Source: Ignavibacteria bacterium
GTDB taxonomy: Bacteria; Bacteroidota; Ignavibacteria; Ignavibacteriales; SURF-24
Direction of reading: 5' to 3'
Assembly (NCBI GenBank): GCA_025612245.1
Contig: JAAXKQ010000009.1
Span: 100,567-164,566 of the forward strand
DNA: 64,000 bases
Part shown: positions 26,372-35,784 of the stretch, in pieces
How the letters are laid out: each line of letters starts with the position of its first letter
Position numbering within the stretch: position 1 is the first letter of the stretch
The notes under the pieces: generated by a model
The model's database searches: none
Told to the model about the DNA's origin: nothing
The model's input: only the letters and a program-made list of their open reading frames with translations
Program-made: the position numbers and the translations under genes

Positions 26372-27356
26372 TATAACATTTGCCTATCCGCACCTTTTGT
26401 ATCTTTTGGCCGTAATCCCGCTTATGATGTTCTGGTATTTCAGGAACGGGAAGAACACAACGTCTTCAATCAGATATTCCTCACTCAGCGTCTTCGGTGG
26501 TTACAAGCCCACGCTTAAGGAGAAGCTGCGTCACACGCCCGCATTCTTAAGGATGGGCGCGCTCGCGCTTTTTATTGTGGCACTGGCACGCCCCCAGACG
26601 TTTGCTTCCGGCGAAAATGTTTATACCGAAGGAATTGATATTGCAATGGTTCTCGACATTTCGGGCACCATGCTTGCCGAGGATTTTAAGCCCAACAGAA
26701 TTGAAGCCGCAAAGAAAGTGATCAGTGACTTTATTGAGGGAAGAACTTCCGACAAGATCGGCCTTGTCATATTCTCATACGAGAGCTTTACGCAGTGCCC
26801 GCTTACAATTGATTACCCGGTCTTAAAAGGGCTACTGAAAGAAGTAAAAGGCGGCATGATACAGGACGGAACAGCAATTGGAACGGCAATTGCAAACGGC
26901 GTAAACCGCCTTAAGGACAGCAAAGGTAAGAGCAAGGTTATTATTCTTCTTACTGACGGCGTCAACAACGCCGGTGAAATAGACCCCGTTACAGCAGCAC
27001 AGATTGCTAAGACGTACGGCGTCAGGATTTACGCAATTGGCGTAGGAACAATGGGCGAAGCCCCCTACCCGTTCCAGACCCCCTTCGGCATAAGATACCA
27101 GAACATGCCGGTTGAAATTGACGAGGCAACTTTAAGGAAAGTGGCCGGCATAACCGAGGGAAAGTATTTCCGTGCAACAAATAACAAAAAGCTCGAAGAG
27201 ATCTACCAGTCAATTGATAAAATGGAGAAGACCAGGGTGGAGGTTACATCCTACCGCAATGCTACCGAGCTTTACTATGGGTGGCTTGCCGGGGGTCTGA
27301 TTTTACTCTTATTTGAGATCGGGTTGTCAAGAACCGTATTTAGAAAGATACCTTAA
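26361..27356 (+). CDS. batA: VWA-domain membrane protein BatA
   Basis: 331 residues: an N-terminal membrane segment (YPHLLYLLAVIPLMMFWYF), a second near residue 60, a VWA domain at about residues 90-280 and a C-terminal membrane helix. The MIDAS motif reads DISGT (Asp99, Ser101, Thr103), where most VWA proteins have DxSxS. LLTDGVNNAGEIDP gives the conserved Asp. Bat proteins were first linked to aerotolerance in Bacteroides; the molecular role is unsettled. AAGGAGG precedes the ATG, inside the upstream gene. Confidence 0.92.
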   Translation: MFHNITFAYPHLLYLLAVIPLMMFWYFRNGKNTTSSIRYSSLSVFGGYKPTLKEKLRHTPAFLRMGALALFIVALARPQTFASGENVYTEGIDIAMVLDISGTMLAEDFKPNRIEAAKKVISDFIEGRTSDKIGLVIFSYESFTQCPLTIDYPVLKGLLKEVKGGMIQDGTAIGTAIANGVNRLKDSKGKSKVIILLTDGVNNAGEIDPVTAAQIAKTYGVRIYAIGVGTMGEAPYPFQTPFGIRYQNMPVEIDEATLRKVAGITEGKYFRATNNKKLEEIYQSIDKMEKTRVEVTSYRNATELYYGWLAGGLILLLFEIGLSRTVFRKIP

Positions 27357-27377
27357 AAAAAGAATTTGAGATAACAA

Positions 27378-28418
27378 ATGTTTCGTTTTGCACATACAGA
27401 ATATTTATATGCACTCTACATAGTACCGGTTATTGTGGCTTTATTTTACCTGGTTTTCAGGAACCAGAAAAAGCTTCTTGCAAAGTTTTCCGATGCAAAG
27501 CTCCTGAGGGTGCTTGTTCCTGAAAGGAGCGTCTTAAAGTACTTCCTGAAAAGCGGAATTATGACGCTGGTACTTATTTTGCTCATACTTGCCCTTGCAA
27601 ATCCTCAGGTAGGAACGCGCTATGAAAACGTAAAGCAGACAGGAATTGACGTTTTTATTCTGCTTGACGTGTCTCTCAGCATGAATGCCGAAGACATAAA
27701 GCCGAACCGGTTGGAAATGGCAAAGCATTCCATCTCCTCACTAATTGACAGGCTGAGGGGAGACAGAATAGGTCTCGTAATTTTCTCCGGGGATGCATAT
27801 ATACAGTTTCCTCTTACGACCGACTACGCCGCTGCAAAGCTTATACTGAATGCCGTAAATACGGGTTCGGTCCCGCAGCCGGGTACGGCAATAGCCTCTG
27901 CAATAAAGCTAGCCGTAAAGTCATTTAAGGGCGGTGAGAAGATCCAGAAATCCATAATCATTATTACCGACGGCGAGGATCATGAGGGCGACGTGGTAGA
28001 TGCCGCCAGGGATGCCGCGGATAAAAACATCGGTATCTACACAATCGGTCTTGGCTCAACAGCCGGAGTACCGATACCGCAGTACAATGCCCAGGGGGCG
28101 CAGACGGGCTATAAACTGGACCGCGACGGGAACGTCGTTGTTACAAAGCTCGACGAATCAATTCTGCAGCAGATTGCACAGGAAGGCAAGGGCCGCTATT
28201 ATCACGGATCTTCAAGCGGAAATGAGCTGGATATGATATACAGCGACCTTTCAAAGCTTGAGAAAACGGAATTCGGCACCACGCGTGTAACAGACTATGA
28301 GGACAGATATTATTACCTCCTGGCGGTTGCAATAGTATTGTTAATAGCAGAGTTCTTTATCTCTGAAAAGAAAAATGCCCTGCTTTCAAAACTGAATAGA
28401 AAACTTGGAATAGAATAG
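27378..28418 (+). CDS. batB: VWA-domain membrane protein BatB
   Basis: 346 residues with the BatA layout: an N-terminal helix (YLYALYIVPVIVALFYLVF), a second helix near residue 60, a VWA domain, and a C-terminal helix (YYYLLAVAIVLLIAEFFI). The MIDAS is canonical here (DVSLS). ITDGEDHEGDVVDAARDA carries a further metal-site Asp. It starts 21 nt after batA, and its stop abuts the batC start. Confidence 0.92.
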   Translation: MFRFAHTEYLYALYIVPVIVALFYLVFRNQKKLLAKFSDAKLLRVLVPERSVLKYFLKSGIMTLVLILLILALANPQVGTRYENVKQTGIDVFILLDVSLSMNAEDIKPNRLEMAKHSISSLIDRLRGDRIGLVIFSGDAYIQFPLTTDYAAAKLILNAVNTGSVPQPGTAIASAIKLAVKSFKGGEKIQKSIIIITDGEDHEGDVVDAARDAADKNIGIYTIGLGSTAGVPIPQYNAQGAQTGYKLDRDGNVVVTKLDESILQQIAQEGKGRYYHGSSSGNELDMIYSDLSKLEKTEFGTTRVTDYEDRYYYLLAVAIVLLIAEFFISEKKNALLSKLNRKLGIE

Positions 28419-29147
28419 TTGCACAGTATGAAAAATAAAATTTACAAGGGATCTGCTTTTGTGGCAGGTCTGTTAGCAATATTACTTGTTTTTGCGTTAT
28501 ACACCGAAGGTAATGCACAAAGCCTTCGCGGGCTTGTCAATGACGGAGTGGAGCTCTATAAGCAGAAGAAATATTCCGACTCCGAGGCGAACTTTAAGAA
28601 GGGCGCAGAAAAGGCTCCTAATAACTTTAACAGTTACTTTAACCTTGGCGATGCCCAGTATAAGCAGGGTCGCTATGATGAGGCTGCAAAGTCTTATCAG
28701 CAGGCTCTTTTAAAAACGCAGGATAAACTTCAGAAGGCGAGCACTTACCACAATATCGGTAATTCACTCCTGAAGTCGCAGAAGGTCGAAGAGAGCATCG
28801 GAGCTTACAAGAAAGCGCTTAAACTAAATCCGAATGATGCACAAACAAAATACAACCTGTCCTATGCGCTTAATCTCTTAAAGCAGCAGCAGAATAACAA
28901 GAACAATAAGAATAACAAGCAGAACAAGGATAATAAGCAGAACCAGAACAAAAACGACCAGAATAAGAATGATCAGAACAAGAATGACCAGAATAACAGG
29001 AAACAGAATGAATCGCAGGACAGGAATAAAATGTCCAAGGAAGAAGCCGAGAGGATTCTGAATGCCTTGAAAAACAACGAGCAGGATCTGCAGAAAAAGC
29101 TGCGCAAGCACGAGGGGCGTCCGGTTAAGACCGACAAGGACTGGTAA
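28419..29147 (+). CDS. batC: TPR protein BatC
   Basis: 242 residues. An N-terminal signal/anchor (FVAGLLAILLVFALYTEGNAQ) is followed by about three TPR units (YKQKKYSDSEANFKKGAEKAPNN, YKQGRYDEAAKSYQQAL, SIGAYKKALKLNPND). A low-complexity Asn/Lys/Gln-rich region follows (about residues 150-205), then a charged tail. TPRs suggest it scaffolds the Bat complex in the periplasm. The frame begins TTG-CAC-AGT-ATG, so the ATG at 28428 is an alternative start. Confidence 0.9.
   Translation: MHSMKNKIYKGSAFVAGLLAILLVFALYTEGNAQSLRGLVNDGVELYKQKKYSDSEANFKKGAEKAPNNFNSYFNLGDAQYKQGRYDEAAKSYQQALLKTQDKLQKASTYHNIGNSLLKSQKVEESIGAYKKALKLNPNDAQTKYNLSYALNLLKQQQNNKNNKNNKQNKDNKQNQNKNDQNKNDQNKNDQNNRKQNESQDRNKMSKEEAERILNALKNNEQDLQKKLRKHEGRPVKTDKDW
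28944..29003 (+). repeat. 15-bp tandem repeat in batC
   Basis: Four imperfect 15-bp units related to CAGAACAAGAATGAC encode the pentapeptide QNKND three times plus a divergent fourth copy. Confidence 0.8.
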
Positions 29148-29152
29148 GATTT

Positions 29153-31024
29153 GTGAAGAAATTTGAAAACAGAATATTGAATAGAAACAACTTTACTATG
29201 TGTAAGACTAAAATATTATTTGGGTTACTTTTTACGGTACTGATTTTCAGTACTAAAATTCATGCACAGTCATTTAATGCAACCGTAAACAGCACGACCG
29301 TCACACAGAATGAGCCATTCCAGGTTTCTTTCCAGTTCGGCGGGGATGACATAAATCATTTAAGGAATTTCAGGGCCCCTGATTTTAAGGGCTTCGAGGT
29401 TCTCTCGGGGCCGAATCAATCGACGAGCATGCAGATTATAAATGGTGCCGTTTCAGCCTCCTTGGCATATTCATTTTACATACAGGCGCCTTCACAGGGA
29501 AAGTTTACAATAGGTTCGGCCACAATTGATTTCAAAGGAAAGACGCTCAGGACCAAGCCAATTACCATAACAGTACAAAAAGGGCAGCCTTCCAGGTCAG
29601 GCGGCAGAAACCAGAACCAGTCTGCCGGCAGCCAGAGCATTGGCGACAACGTATTTATTCGTGCAGTTGCCGATAAGCAGAGGGTATTAAAAGGCGAGCA
29701 GGTTACAATAACCTATAAGCTCTATACGAGGATGGATATTTCATCGCCGCAGATTTCGAAGCTCCCTACTTATCAGGGTTTCTGGGCAGAGGAACTGGAT
29801 GGCAACAGGGTAATCAACTTCACAACCGAGGTAGTCAACGGCAAGCAGTACCACGTAGGAGTCTTAAAAAGGGCGGCCCTTTTCCCTACGCAGACGGGGC
29901 AGCTTTCCGTTACACCGTTTGAACTGAAAATACCCGTTGTTGTCCCAAGGCAGAGAAGACGCAGTGGCGATATATTCGATCAATTCTTTAATGATCCGTT
30001 CTTCAACCAGGGGCAGACTGTTGAATATAATGCAAAATCGAACGTGCTGAAAATTGACGTCCTTCCCTTGCCGCAGCAGAATGTTCCTCAGTCCTTTAAC
30101 GGCGCAGTAGGTTCATATACTTTTAAGGCTGAAGTGGATAAAAATACGGTCAAGGCAAACGAGCCCGTTTCACTTAAACTGACGGTCTCAGGAACGGGAA
30201 ATCTTAATTTACTTGAACTCCGGGACTTGCAGCTTCCGGCAGGATTTGAAAAGTATGAGCCCAAGACGAATGTTCAGGTGAATAAGGGGGGCAGCTATGT
30301 CTCCGGACAGAAGACAGTTGAGTACCTGCTGGTACCGAGAGCCGAAGGGCAAAAGGTAATTCCGCCTATTGAGTTTTCATTCTACAATCCAAGTGCAAAA
30401 AGGTATGTAACCATTACCTCACAGGCTATTACGATCAACGTGCAGAAAGGGGATGGAACATATGCCGGCACCTCCGGCTTTAATAAAGAGGACGTAAAAC
30501 TTCTTGGTGAGGATATAAGGTTTATTAAGACAAATTCCACGAGCCTTTCAAAGAATGGCAGCTACATGCTGAAGTCGCCATTCTTTTGGATATTAGCTGC
30601 TTTGCCGGCTCTCATTCTTGCCGGAGCTGTTACGTGGAAGAAGAAGAATGAAAAGCTTGAAGGGAACGTTCAGCTCATGAAGTACACGAGGGCCGAGAAG
30701 ATGGCGCGCAACAGGCTTAAGACGGCAAGAAAATCCATGGAGACAAATAATCAGGCAGAGTTTTATTCTGACATTTCACTTGCCATGTTCGGCTACCTTG
30801 AAGACAAACTTCACATACCGAAGGCCACATTTACGCTGGAATATGCGCTTGAAAGGCTGAAAGAAAACGCCGTTTCAGAAGAGCTCATTTCAGAGGTAAG
30901 GCAGGCAGTTGAAAAATGTGAATTCGTGCGTTTTGCCCCCATGAATGACGGAGCCCTTGCGATGAAGGAAATGTTTGACCAGGCGGTAAACATTATAGTA
31001 AACCTTGAGAAAAATAAGGTCTGA
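29153..31024 (+). CDS. batD: BatD-family protein (oxygen-tolerance)
   Basis: 623 residues; signal peptide (LFGLLFTVLIFSTKIHAQ), exported Ig-like repeats (FNATVNSTTVTQNEPFQVSFQFGG; later YTFKAEVDKNTVKANEPVSLKLTVSGTGNLN), one transmembrane helix (FFWILAALPALILAGAVTW, near residue 480) and a cytosolic helical C-terminus. This is the BatD layout. The frame opens with GTG at 29153; the ATG at 29198 would give a shorter N-region before the signal peptide and may be the real start. It lies between batC and batE. Confidence 0.9.
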   Translation: MKKFENRILNRNNFTMCKTKILFGLLFTVLIFSTKIHAQSFNATVNSTTVTQNEPFQVSFQFGGDDINHLRNFRAPDFKGFEVLSGPNQSTSMQIINGAVSASLAYSFYIQAPSQGKFTIGSATIDFKGKTLRTKPITITVQKGQPSRSGGRNQNQSAGSQSIGDNVFIRAVADKQRVLKGEQVTITYKLYTRMDISSPQISKLPTYQGFWAEELDGNRVINFTTEVVNGKQYHVGVLKRAALFPTQTGQLSVTPFELKIPVVVPRQRRRSGDIFDQFFNDPFFNQGQTVEYNAKSNVLKIDVLPLPQQNVPQSFNGAVGSYTFKAEVDKNTVKANEPVSLKLTVSGTGNLNLLELRDLQLPAGFEKYEPKTNVQVNKGGSYVSGQKTVEYLLVPRAEGQKVIPPIEFSFYNPSAKRYVTITSQAITINVQKGDGTYAGTSGFNKEDVKLLGEDIRFIKTNSTSLSKNGSYMLKSPFFWILAALPALILAGAVTWKKKNEKLEGNVQLMKYTRAEKMARNRLKTARKSMETNNQAEFYSDISLAMFGYLEDKLHIPKATFTLEYALERLKENAVSEELISEVRQAVEKCEFVRFAPMNDGALAMKEMFDQAVNIIVNLEKNKV

Positions 31025-31056
31025 TTCTAAACAATTAAAATAAAAGTTTATTGAAT

Positions 31057-31812
31057 ATGAAATATTTGTCAGTAGTTATTTTAGTCCTCTTCAGCATAAA
31101 ATTTACCTTTGCCTCTGAAGAGGAAAACCGGATGCTAAAGGCCAATAACTTTTACCAGGAAGGGAAGTTTGACAGGGCCGTTGAAATTTACCAGAAATTG
31201 GCAGATGAAGGCTTTTCCGGCAAAGAGCTCTTCTACAACCTCGGTAACGCTTACTTTAAGTCGGGGATGATTGGCTATGCGATATTAAACTACGAGAAAG
31301 CACAGAAGATTTCGCCAAACGACGAGGATATTACTTATAATCTTAAAATTGCCAATGCCAGGACGGTCGATAAAATTGAAGCGATGCCAAAGATATTTCT
31401 TGTAAGGTGGTGGGAAGAGCTTCTAAACTATTATCCGGTAAACGGTTGGACCGTGGTGACCTATTTTATATACCTGGCTTTACTCGGTGTAATTGGCTGG
31501 TACTTTTTCTCCAGAGGAAAGTCAAGACAGCGCTGGATTGTCATAAGCGGACTAGCCATAGCCGTTATCTTTATATTCTCACTCGTTGTCCTGGTGTCAA
31601 AGTACACCTACGATAATGGCAAGGAGTATGCAGTTGTTACTGAATCTGCCGTAACTGTAAAGCTTTCGCCTGATGAGCACAGCGGGGATGCTTTTATCAT
31701 TCATGAAGGAATAAAGCTTAGCCTGGAGGACAAGGTTGACAAGTGGGTGAAGATAAAACTTGCCGATGGTAAGGTGGGCTGGCTTACTCAGGCGGATATG
31801 AAGAAAATCTGA
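31057..31812 (+). CDS. batE: TPR/SH3 membrane protein BatE
   Basis: About 251 residues: signal peptide, two TPR-like units (FYQEGKFDRAVEIYQKLADEG, AYFKSGMIGYAILNYEKAQKISPND), two transmembrane helices (WTVVTYFIYLALLGVIGWYFF and WIVISGLAIAVIFIFSLVVLV), and a C-terminal bacterial SH3 domain ending VGWLTQADMKKI. A TTG at 31051 is in frame, but the ATG two codons later fits better. Last gene of the Bat operon. Confidence 0.9.
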   Translation: MKYLSVVILVLFSIKFTFASEEENRMLKANNFYQEGKFDRAVEIYQKLADEGFSGKELFYNLGNAYFKSGMIGYAILNYEKAQKISPNDEDITYNLKIANARTVDKIEAMPKIFLVRWWEELLNYYPVNGWTVVTYFIYLALLGVIGWYFFSRGKSRQRWIVISGLAIAVIFIFSLVVLVSKYTYDNGKEYAVVTESAVTVKLSPDEHSGDAFIIHEGIKLSLEDKVDKWVKIKLADGKVGWLTQADMKKI

Positions 31813-31909
31813 TTTTTAAGTGGATTTTTTCTCAAATAAATGTTTATATGTTTATATCCTGGTTCACTATACGTCAAAGAAGAGATAAAATAAGAAAGGC
31901 AAGAAATAT

Positions 31910-32245
31910 ATGAAAAACCTGTTAGCTCTGACATTACTCGTTGTGCTGTCTTTGAGCCTGAGCGTATTTGCACAGAAAAAAGACGACAAAACAGTATACA
32001 AAGCCAAAGTGACTACCACGGTTTCCGCTAAGACAGACAAGGTTCAGGAAGTAAAAGAGGGAAAGGCATTCAATAAGCTTTGCCCTGTTTCAGGTGAGGA
32101 ACTTGAAGACAACGACAACAGGCTCCTTTCCTATAACGGCAAAACATACGGCTTGTGCTGCGATAAATGCGTGGCAAAGTTCAAGAAAGATCCGGCAAAA
32201 TATGCCGCGAGGTTAAGTGAAGACGGAACAAAATATAAAAAATAA
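31910..32245 (+). CDS. secreted YHS-like metal-binding protein
   Basis: 111 residues with a signal peptide ending FAQ. The C-terminal half is a YHS/TRASH-like domain: LCPVSGEEL, then YNGKTYGLCCDKCVAKFKKDPAKYAARL. The Cys residues (CPVSG, LCCDKC) suggest binding of a heavy metal or copper in the periplasm. A stand-alone gene with its own terminator. The function beyond metal binding is inference. Confidence 0.8.
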   Translation: MKNLLALTLLVVLSLSLSVFAQKKDDKTVYKAKVTTTVSAKTDKVQEVKEGKAFNKLCPVSGEELEDNDNRLLSYNGKTYGLCCDKCVAKFKKDPAKYAARLSEDGTKYKK

Positions 32246-32266
32246 AATTAAAAAGTGTGAACCAGG

Positions 32267-32295
32267 AAAAAGCAGCTTAATTGCTGCTTTTTTTT
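32267..32295 (+). terminator. terminator after the YHS-like gene
   Basis: AAAAAGCAGC/GCTGCTTTTT stem with a 6-nt loop and a run of T. Confidence 0.92.
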
Positions 32296-32354
32296 GCTCC
32301 AATTACGGTAATCAATCAGATTGCCTTCAAATAGTGTATTAAGTATTTTTAAGT

Positions 32355-33461
32355 ATGGATTCAAAAAAATATAACAACATAAAACTAAGTGTTAGTATAG
32401 GAAAAGGAATTTTGTCGTTTCTCATCATATTCTTATTCCTTAAATCGGGTCTGGCTCTGGACCTGGAAAATTATCTCTCCAGGTTTATTTCCAACAGTTA
32501 CCTGCTTTTCATTGCGTTTGTAATTGCAGTAAGTGCAGCGGGTTCAATTCTTTCTTTTCCGGTTAGCTATTACCAGGAGTTTTACCTTGAGCACAAGTTT
32601 AAGCTTTCGAACCAGACTTTCGGTGCCTGGCTCTGGGAGGGAGCAAAAGGTACAATGGTTTCAGGAGTAATTGGTATACCGCTTCTGCCCGTTTTTTACT
32701 ATGTCCTTAACCGCTTTGGAAACCTTTGGTGGCTGCCGTTTGCAATCATACTGTTTTTGGTCTCCGTAGTGCTGGCAAGGATAGTGCCCGTTCTAATAAT
32801 GCCTTTATTCTACAAGATTACTCCTCTTGAGAATGAGGAGTTGAAGTTGCGTCTTGAAAAGCTTGCAAGCGAAGCTGGCTTGAAACTAAAGAACGTCTTT
32901 AAGTTCGATATGAGCAAGAATACCAGGAAAGCCAACGCGGCATTTACGGGCATGGGAAAATCCAAAAGGATACTTTTGGGAGATAATCTTCTGGACAGGT
33001 ATTCAGCCGACGAAATTGAGACTGTAATTGCACATGAGCTCGGGCATTACAAGTACAAGCACATAATTATAAATATTATAGTAGGTACCGTATTCAGCTT
33101 CCTGACGCTTTATCTCCTGGCTCTCCTATACAGGATTTCACTCCCTTACTTCGGTTATTTTTCCATAACACAGGTATCTGCCGTGCCTATATTAGTCCTC
33201 TGGGGGATGGTACTTGGTATAGTTGAGACTCCCATAACGAGTTCTCTTTCCAGGAAGCATGAATACCAGGCCGATCAGTATGCAGTAAGTAGCACGGGAA
33301 AAGCCGATGCCTTTATAAGCACGCTTGAGAAACTGAATGAGCAGAACCTGGGAGATAAGGAGCCGCACCCGGTTGTGGAGTGGTTCTTCTACAGTCACCC
33401 TTCAATAAAGAAAAGGATTGCTGCAATAAGAAGAGTTGTGCAGCCGGAGGCTCTTAAATAA
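32355..33461 (+). CDS. M48 family membrane metalloprotease (Ste24-like)
   Basis: 368 residues with several transmembrane helices and the zinc motif HELGH in VIAHELGHYKYKH near residue 227. The later segment SSLSRKHEYQADQYAV provides the downstream Glu ligand. The N-terminal region with FPVSYYQEFYLEHKFKLSNQTFGAW is typical of the Ste24/CAAX-protease branch. It probably degrades or processes membrane or envelope proteins. Confidence 0.93.
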   Translation: MDSKKYNNIKLSVSIGKGILSFLIIFLFLKSGLALDLENYLSRFISNSYLLFIAFVIAVSAAGSILSFPVSYYQEFYLEHKFKLSNQTFGAWLWEGAKGTMVSGVIGIPLLPVFYYVLNRFGNLWWLPFAIILFLVSVVLARIVPVLIMPLFYKITPLENEELKLRLEKLASEAGLKLKNVFKFDMSKNTRKANAAFTGMGKSKRILLGDNLLDRYSADEIETVIAHELGHYKYKHIIINIIVGTVFSFLTLYLLALLYRISLPYFGYFSITQVSAVPILVLWGMVLGIVETPITSSLSRKHEYQADQYAVSSTGKADAFISTLEKLNEQNLGDKEPHPVVEWFFYSHPSIKKRIAAIRRVVQPEALK

Positions 33462-33592
33462 GAATGCTTCAAGATTACCTGCCTGCCTTTGGCTTCAGTT
33501 TCAGCATGGAAATCTCAGGAAAAGATACCTCTTTAACTTAAATATTTCAAAAAGATTATTTATATTAGACGTGAACTAATCAGGTGTTAAAT

Positions 33593-33886
33593 ATGCCAGT
33601 AACAAGAAAAGATGTTGAATATATAGCTGCCCTGGCGAAATTAAGGTTCAGTGAGACTGAGCTGGATAGTTTTACAGGCGAGCTGAATCAGATACTTAAC
33701 TACATAGAAAAGTTAAATGAGCTCGATACCAGTAACGTGGAACCGCTCTCATATCCGGTTGAAGTATCCAATGTCCTGCGCGAGGACAAAAGGATGCCTT
33801 CGGTTACAACACAGGAAGCTTTGAGGAATTCACCCGACTCGACAGAAGAATTTTTCAGGGTACCAAAAGTCATTAATGTAGAATAA
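33593..33886 (+). CDS. gatC: Asp-tRNA(Asn)/Glu-tRNA(Gln) amidotransferase subunit C
   Basis: Small stabilising subunit of GatCAB. The ~97-residue protein shows VEYIAALAKLRFSETELDSFTGELNQILNYIEKLNELDTSNVEP and the C-terminal RVPKVI, all standard for GatC. A GTG at 33584 is in frame, but the ATG at 33593 has AGGTG six bases upstream and is preferred. gatB is at 14.3-15.8 kb on the other strand. Confidence 0.95.
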   Translation: MPVTRKDVEYIAALAKLRFSETELDSFTGELNQILNYIEKLNELDTSNVEPLSYPVEVSNVLREDKRMPSVTTQEALRNSPDSTEEFFRVPKVINVE

Positions 33887-33910
33887 ACAGTAAAATTTAG
33901 GCCTTATAGA

Positions 33911-34669
33911 ATGAATATTGGAATAATTCCGGCCCGGTTTGCTTCGACACGGCTTATGGGTAAGCCGCTTGCCGATATCGGAGGCAAACCAATGATACAG
34001 CATACATATGAAAGCAGTCTGAAATCGAAGATGCTTCATGAAGTCATAATTGCGGCAGATGATGAAAAAGTTGCCCAGGTGGCCAGGGACTTTGGAGCAA
34101 GGGTTATCGTGACCCCAAAGGAAATAGCTACAGGTTCAGACAGGATTGCATACGTGGCACAGAATATGCCCCATGCCGACATAATTGTAAACATACAGGG
34201 CGATGAACCTTTCATAAAGGGAAGAATGATTGACGAGGCAATTGAGCCCTTGTTTTTTGACAGCAGTGTAAACGTTTCGACTCTTGCCAAGAAGATTACA
34301 ACGGTTGAAGAACTGGAAAACCCATCGATACCGAAAGTTGTTTTCGACTATCACAATTTTGCACTTTATTTTTCCCGTTCGCCCATCCCGTTTGTACGGG
34401 ATGCAAGAAGCCTGCTTGACAGCCTGAGGGTGGCAGACATCTACAAACACATTGGGCTTTATGTTTACAGAAGGGAAGCCCTTCTTAAGTTTACAAGTCT
34501 GCCGCCAACTGACCTTGAAAGGATTGAAAAGCTCGAACAGCTCAGGATGCTGGAGAACGGCTTTAAGATAAAGATTGTTGTAACCGAACTGGAGAGCCTT
34601 TCGGTAGATACGCCGGAAGACCTTGAAATTGCCAGGAGGTATTACAATAAAATGTACAGACACTATTAA
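33911..34669 (+). CDS. kdsB: 3-deoxy-manno-octulosonate cytidylyltransferase
   Basis: Activates Kdo to CMP-Kdo for LPS inner-core synthesis. The 252-residue protein starts IGIIPARFASTRLMGKPLADIGGKPMIQHTYE, with the nucleotide-binding signature. It continues with the conserved IVNIQGDEPFI, ALYFSRSPIPFVRD, KHIGLYVYRREAL, LEQLRMLENGFKI and VDTPEDLE. It is separated from the kdsA/kdsC/kdsD group at 39-41.6 kb. Confidence 0.97.
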   Translation: MNIGIIPARFASTRLMGKPLADIGGKPMIQHTYESSLKSKMLHEVIIAADDEKVAQVARDFGARVIVTPKEIATGSDRIAYVAQNMPHADIIVNIQGDEPFIKGRMIDEAIEPLFFDSSVNVSTLAKKITTVEELENPSIPKVVFDYHNFALYFSRSPIPFVRDARSLLDSLRVADIYKHIGLYVYRREALLKFTSLPPTDLERIEKLEQLRMLENGFKIKIVVTELESLSVDTPEDLEIARRYYNKMYRHY

Positions 34670-34685
34670 CAAAAGATAAAACGTC

Positions 34686-35645
34686 ATGCAATACCCAGGA
34701 AGAATTCCACTTGCGAACATCCCTACTCCCTTAGTGAAAGTGAATTTTGAGGGCTCAAATTTCCGCATTAAGAGGGATGACTTTACAGGCCTTGAGCTTT
34801 CGGGCAATAAGGTAAGAAAGCTTGAATTTATTCTTTACCAGGCAAAAAAAGAAGGCGCTACAACTGTTTTTACCTGCGGAGGTGAGCAGTCGAACCATTC
34901 CAGGGCAACCGTTGCAGCTGCAAAGGCGCAGGGCTTTAAGGTTAAGCTTTTTTTGTGGGGGAAGAAATCACAGAAAGCTGAGGGCAACCTGTTCCTCGAC
35001 AGATTCTTTGGGGCAGAGATCATATACCTGGATAAACAGGAGTACCTCCACGTAAATTCCATAATGGAAAAGGAAAGACTCAGGGACGAGGAAAACGGGG
35101 AGAAGGTTTTCATTGTGCCCGAGGGAGGTTCCTCGGCGCTTGGAATCTGGGGCTACATCAACTTTATTGAAGAGCTGAAACTACAACTAAACCTGGAGAA
35201 GCTGAAAGGAATTCTTACTGCCTGCGGCTCCGGCGGAACAAGTGCCGGACTGATGGTTGGTGCAGCATTAAATAACCTCAGCATGAAGGTTTATGCCGTA
35301 AATGTGCTTTATTCAGCCTCCGAGATGAGAAACAGGATACTTAGCCTTTCTGAAGAATGCATCAGGCAATACAAGCTGCCATGCAGAATAGATGAAAATA
35401 ACCTGGTAATAATGGACGGGTATTCACTTGAAGGTTACAAGCAGATAACCCAGGAGAAGCTTGAGGTTATCAGGTCCTTTGCACACAGCACGGGCATTAT
35501 TCTGGATCCGGCTTATACGGGTAAGGCTTTTTATGCATTCCATGAAAACTTTCTTAAAGGCCGCAATAAAACGGACGTTCTCTTTGTTCATACTGGCGGA
35601 CTTTTCGGCGTGTTTTCCAAAAAGGAGAAATACCTGGCTTTTTAA
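34686..35645 (+). CDS. PLP-dependent D-cysteine desulfhydrase / ACC deaminase family enzyme
   Basis: 319-residue fold-type II PLP enzyme. The PLP Lys is in ELSGNKVRKLEF near residues 37-48, the substrate-binding GGEQSNHSRATVAAA is near residue 65, and the phosphate-binding loop is CGSGGTSAGLMVG. The family contains D-cysteine desulfhydrase (pyruvate, sulfide, ammonia) and 1-aminocyclopropane-1-carboxylate deaminase. The sequence alone does not decide between them; desulfhydrase is more usual in bacteria of this kind. It starts 17 nt after kdsB. Confidence 0.85.
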   Translation: MQYPGRIPLANIPTPLVKVNFEGSNFRIKRDDFTGLELSGNKVRKLEFILYQAKKEGATTVFTCGGEQSNHSRATVAAAKAQGFKVKLFLWGKKSQKAEGNLFLDRFFGAEIIYLDKQEYLHVNSIMEKERLRDEENGEKVFIVPEGGSSALGIWGYINFIEELKLQLNLEKLKGILTACGSGGTSAGLMVGAALNNLSMKVYAVNVLYSASEMRNRILSLSEECIRQYKLPCRIDENNLVIMDGYSLEGYKQITQEKLEVIRSFAHSTGIILDPAYTGKAFYAFHENFLKGRNKTDVLFVHTGGLFGVFSKKEKYLAF

Positions 35646-35753
35646 GGATTCTACCATGTGGAATTTCTCCAAGGAGGAAAAATCCTTCTGTGCAAGCAAA
35701 AAAATGAGATTCCTGGCTCCACAATAAAGTGGCGCTTTTAGTGGAAAAATTAG

Positions 35754-35761
35754 TAATTTTG
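35754..35761 (+). promoter_or_regulatory. candidate -7 element upstream of the HIT gene
   Basis: TAATTTTG matches TAnnTTTG exactly, 24 nt before the HIT start codon. No clear -33 TTTG is seen at the right distance. Confidence 0.35.
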
Positions 35762-35784
35762 TCATTAGGAAAATAGCGGGTCAT

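Noticed and set aside
28419-29147. BatC low-complexity tail as a frameshift artefact
   Set aside because: The Asn/Lys/Gln-rich region keeps frame through the repeats, and the charged tail after it is coding-like, so it is treated as real.
34136-34807. 223-codon minus-strand open frame
   Set aside because: It is antisense to kdsB, whose motifs are intact; no domain is visible.
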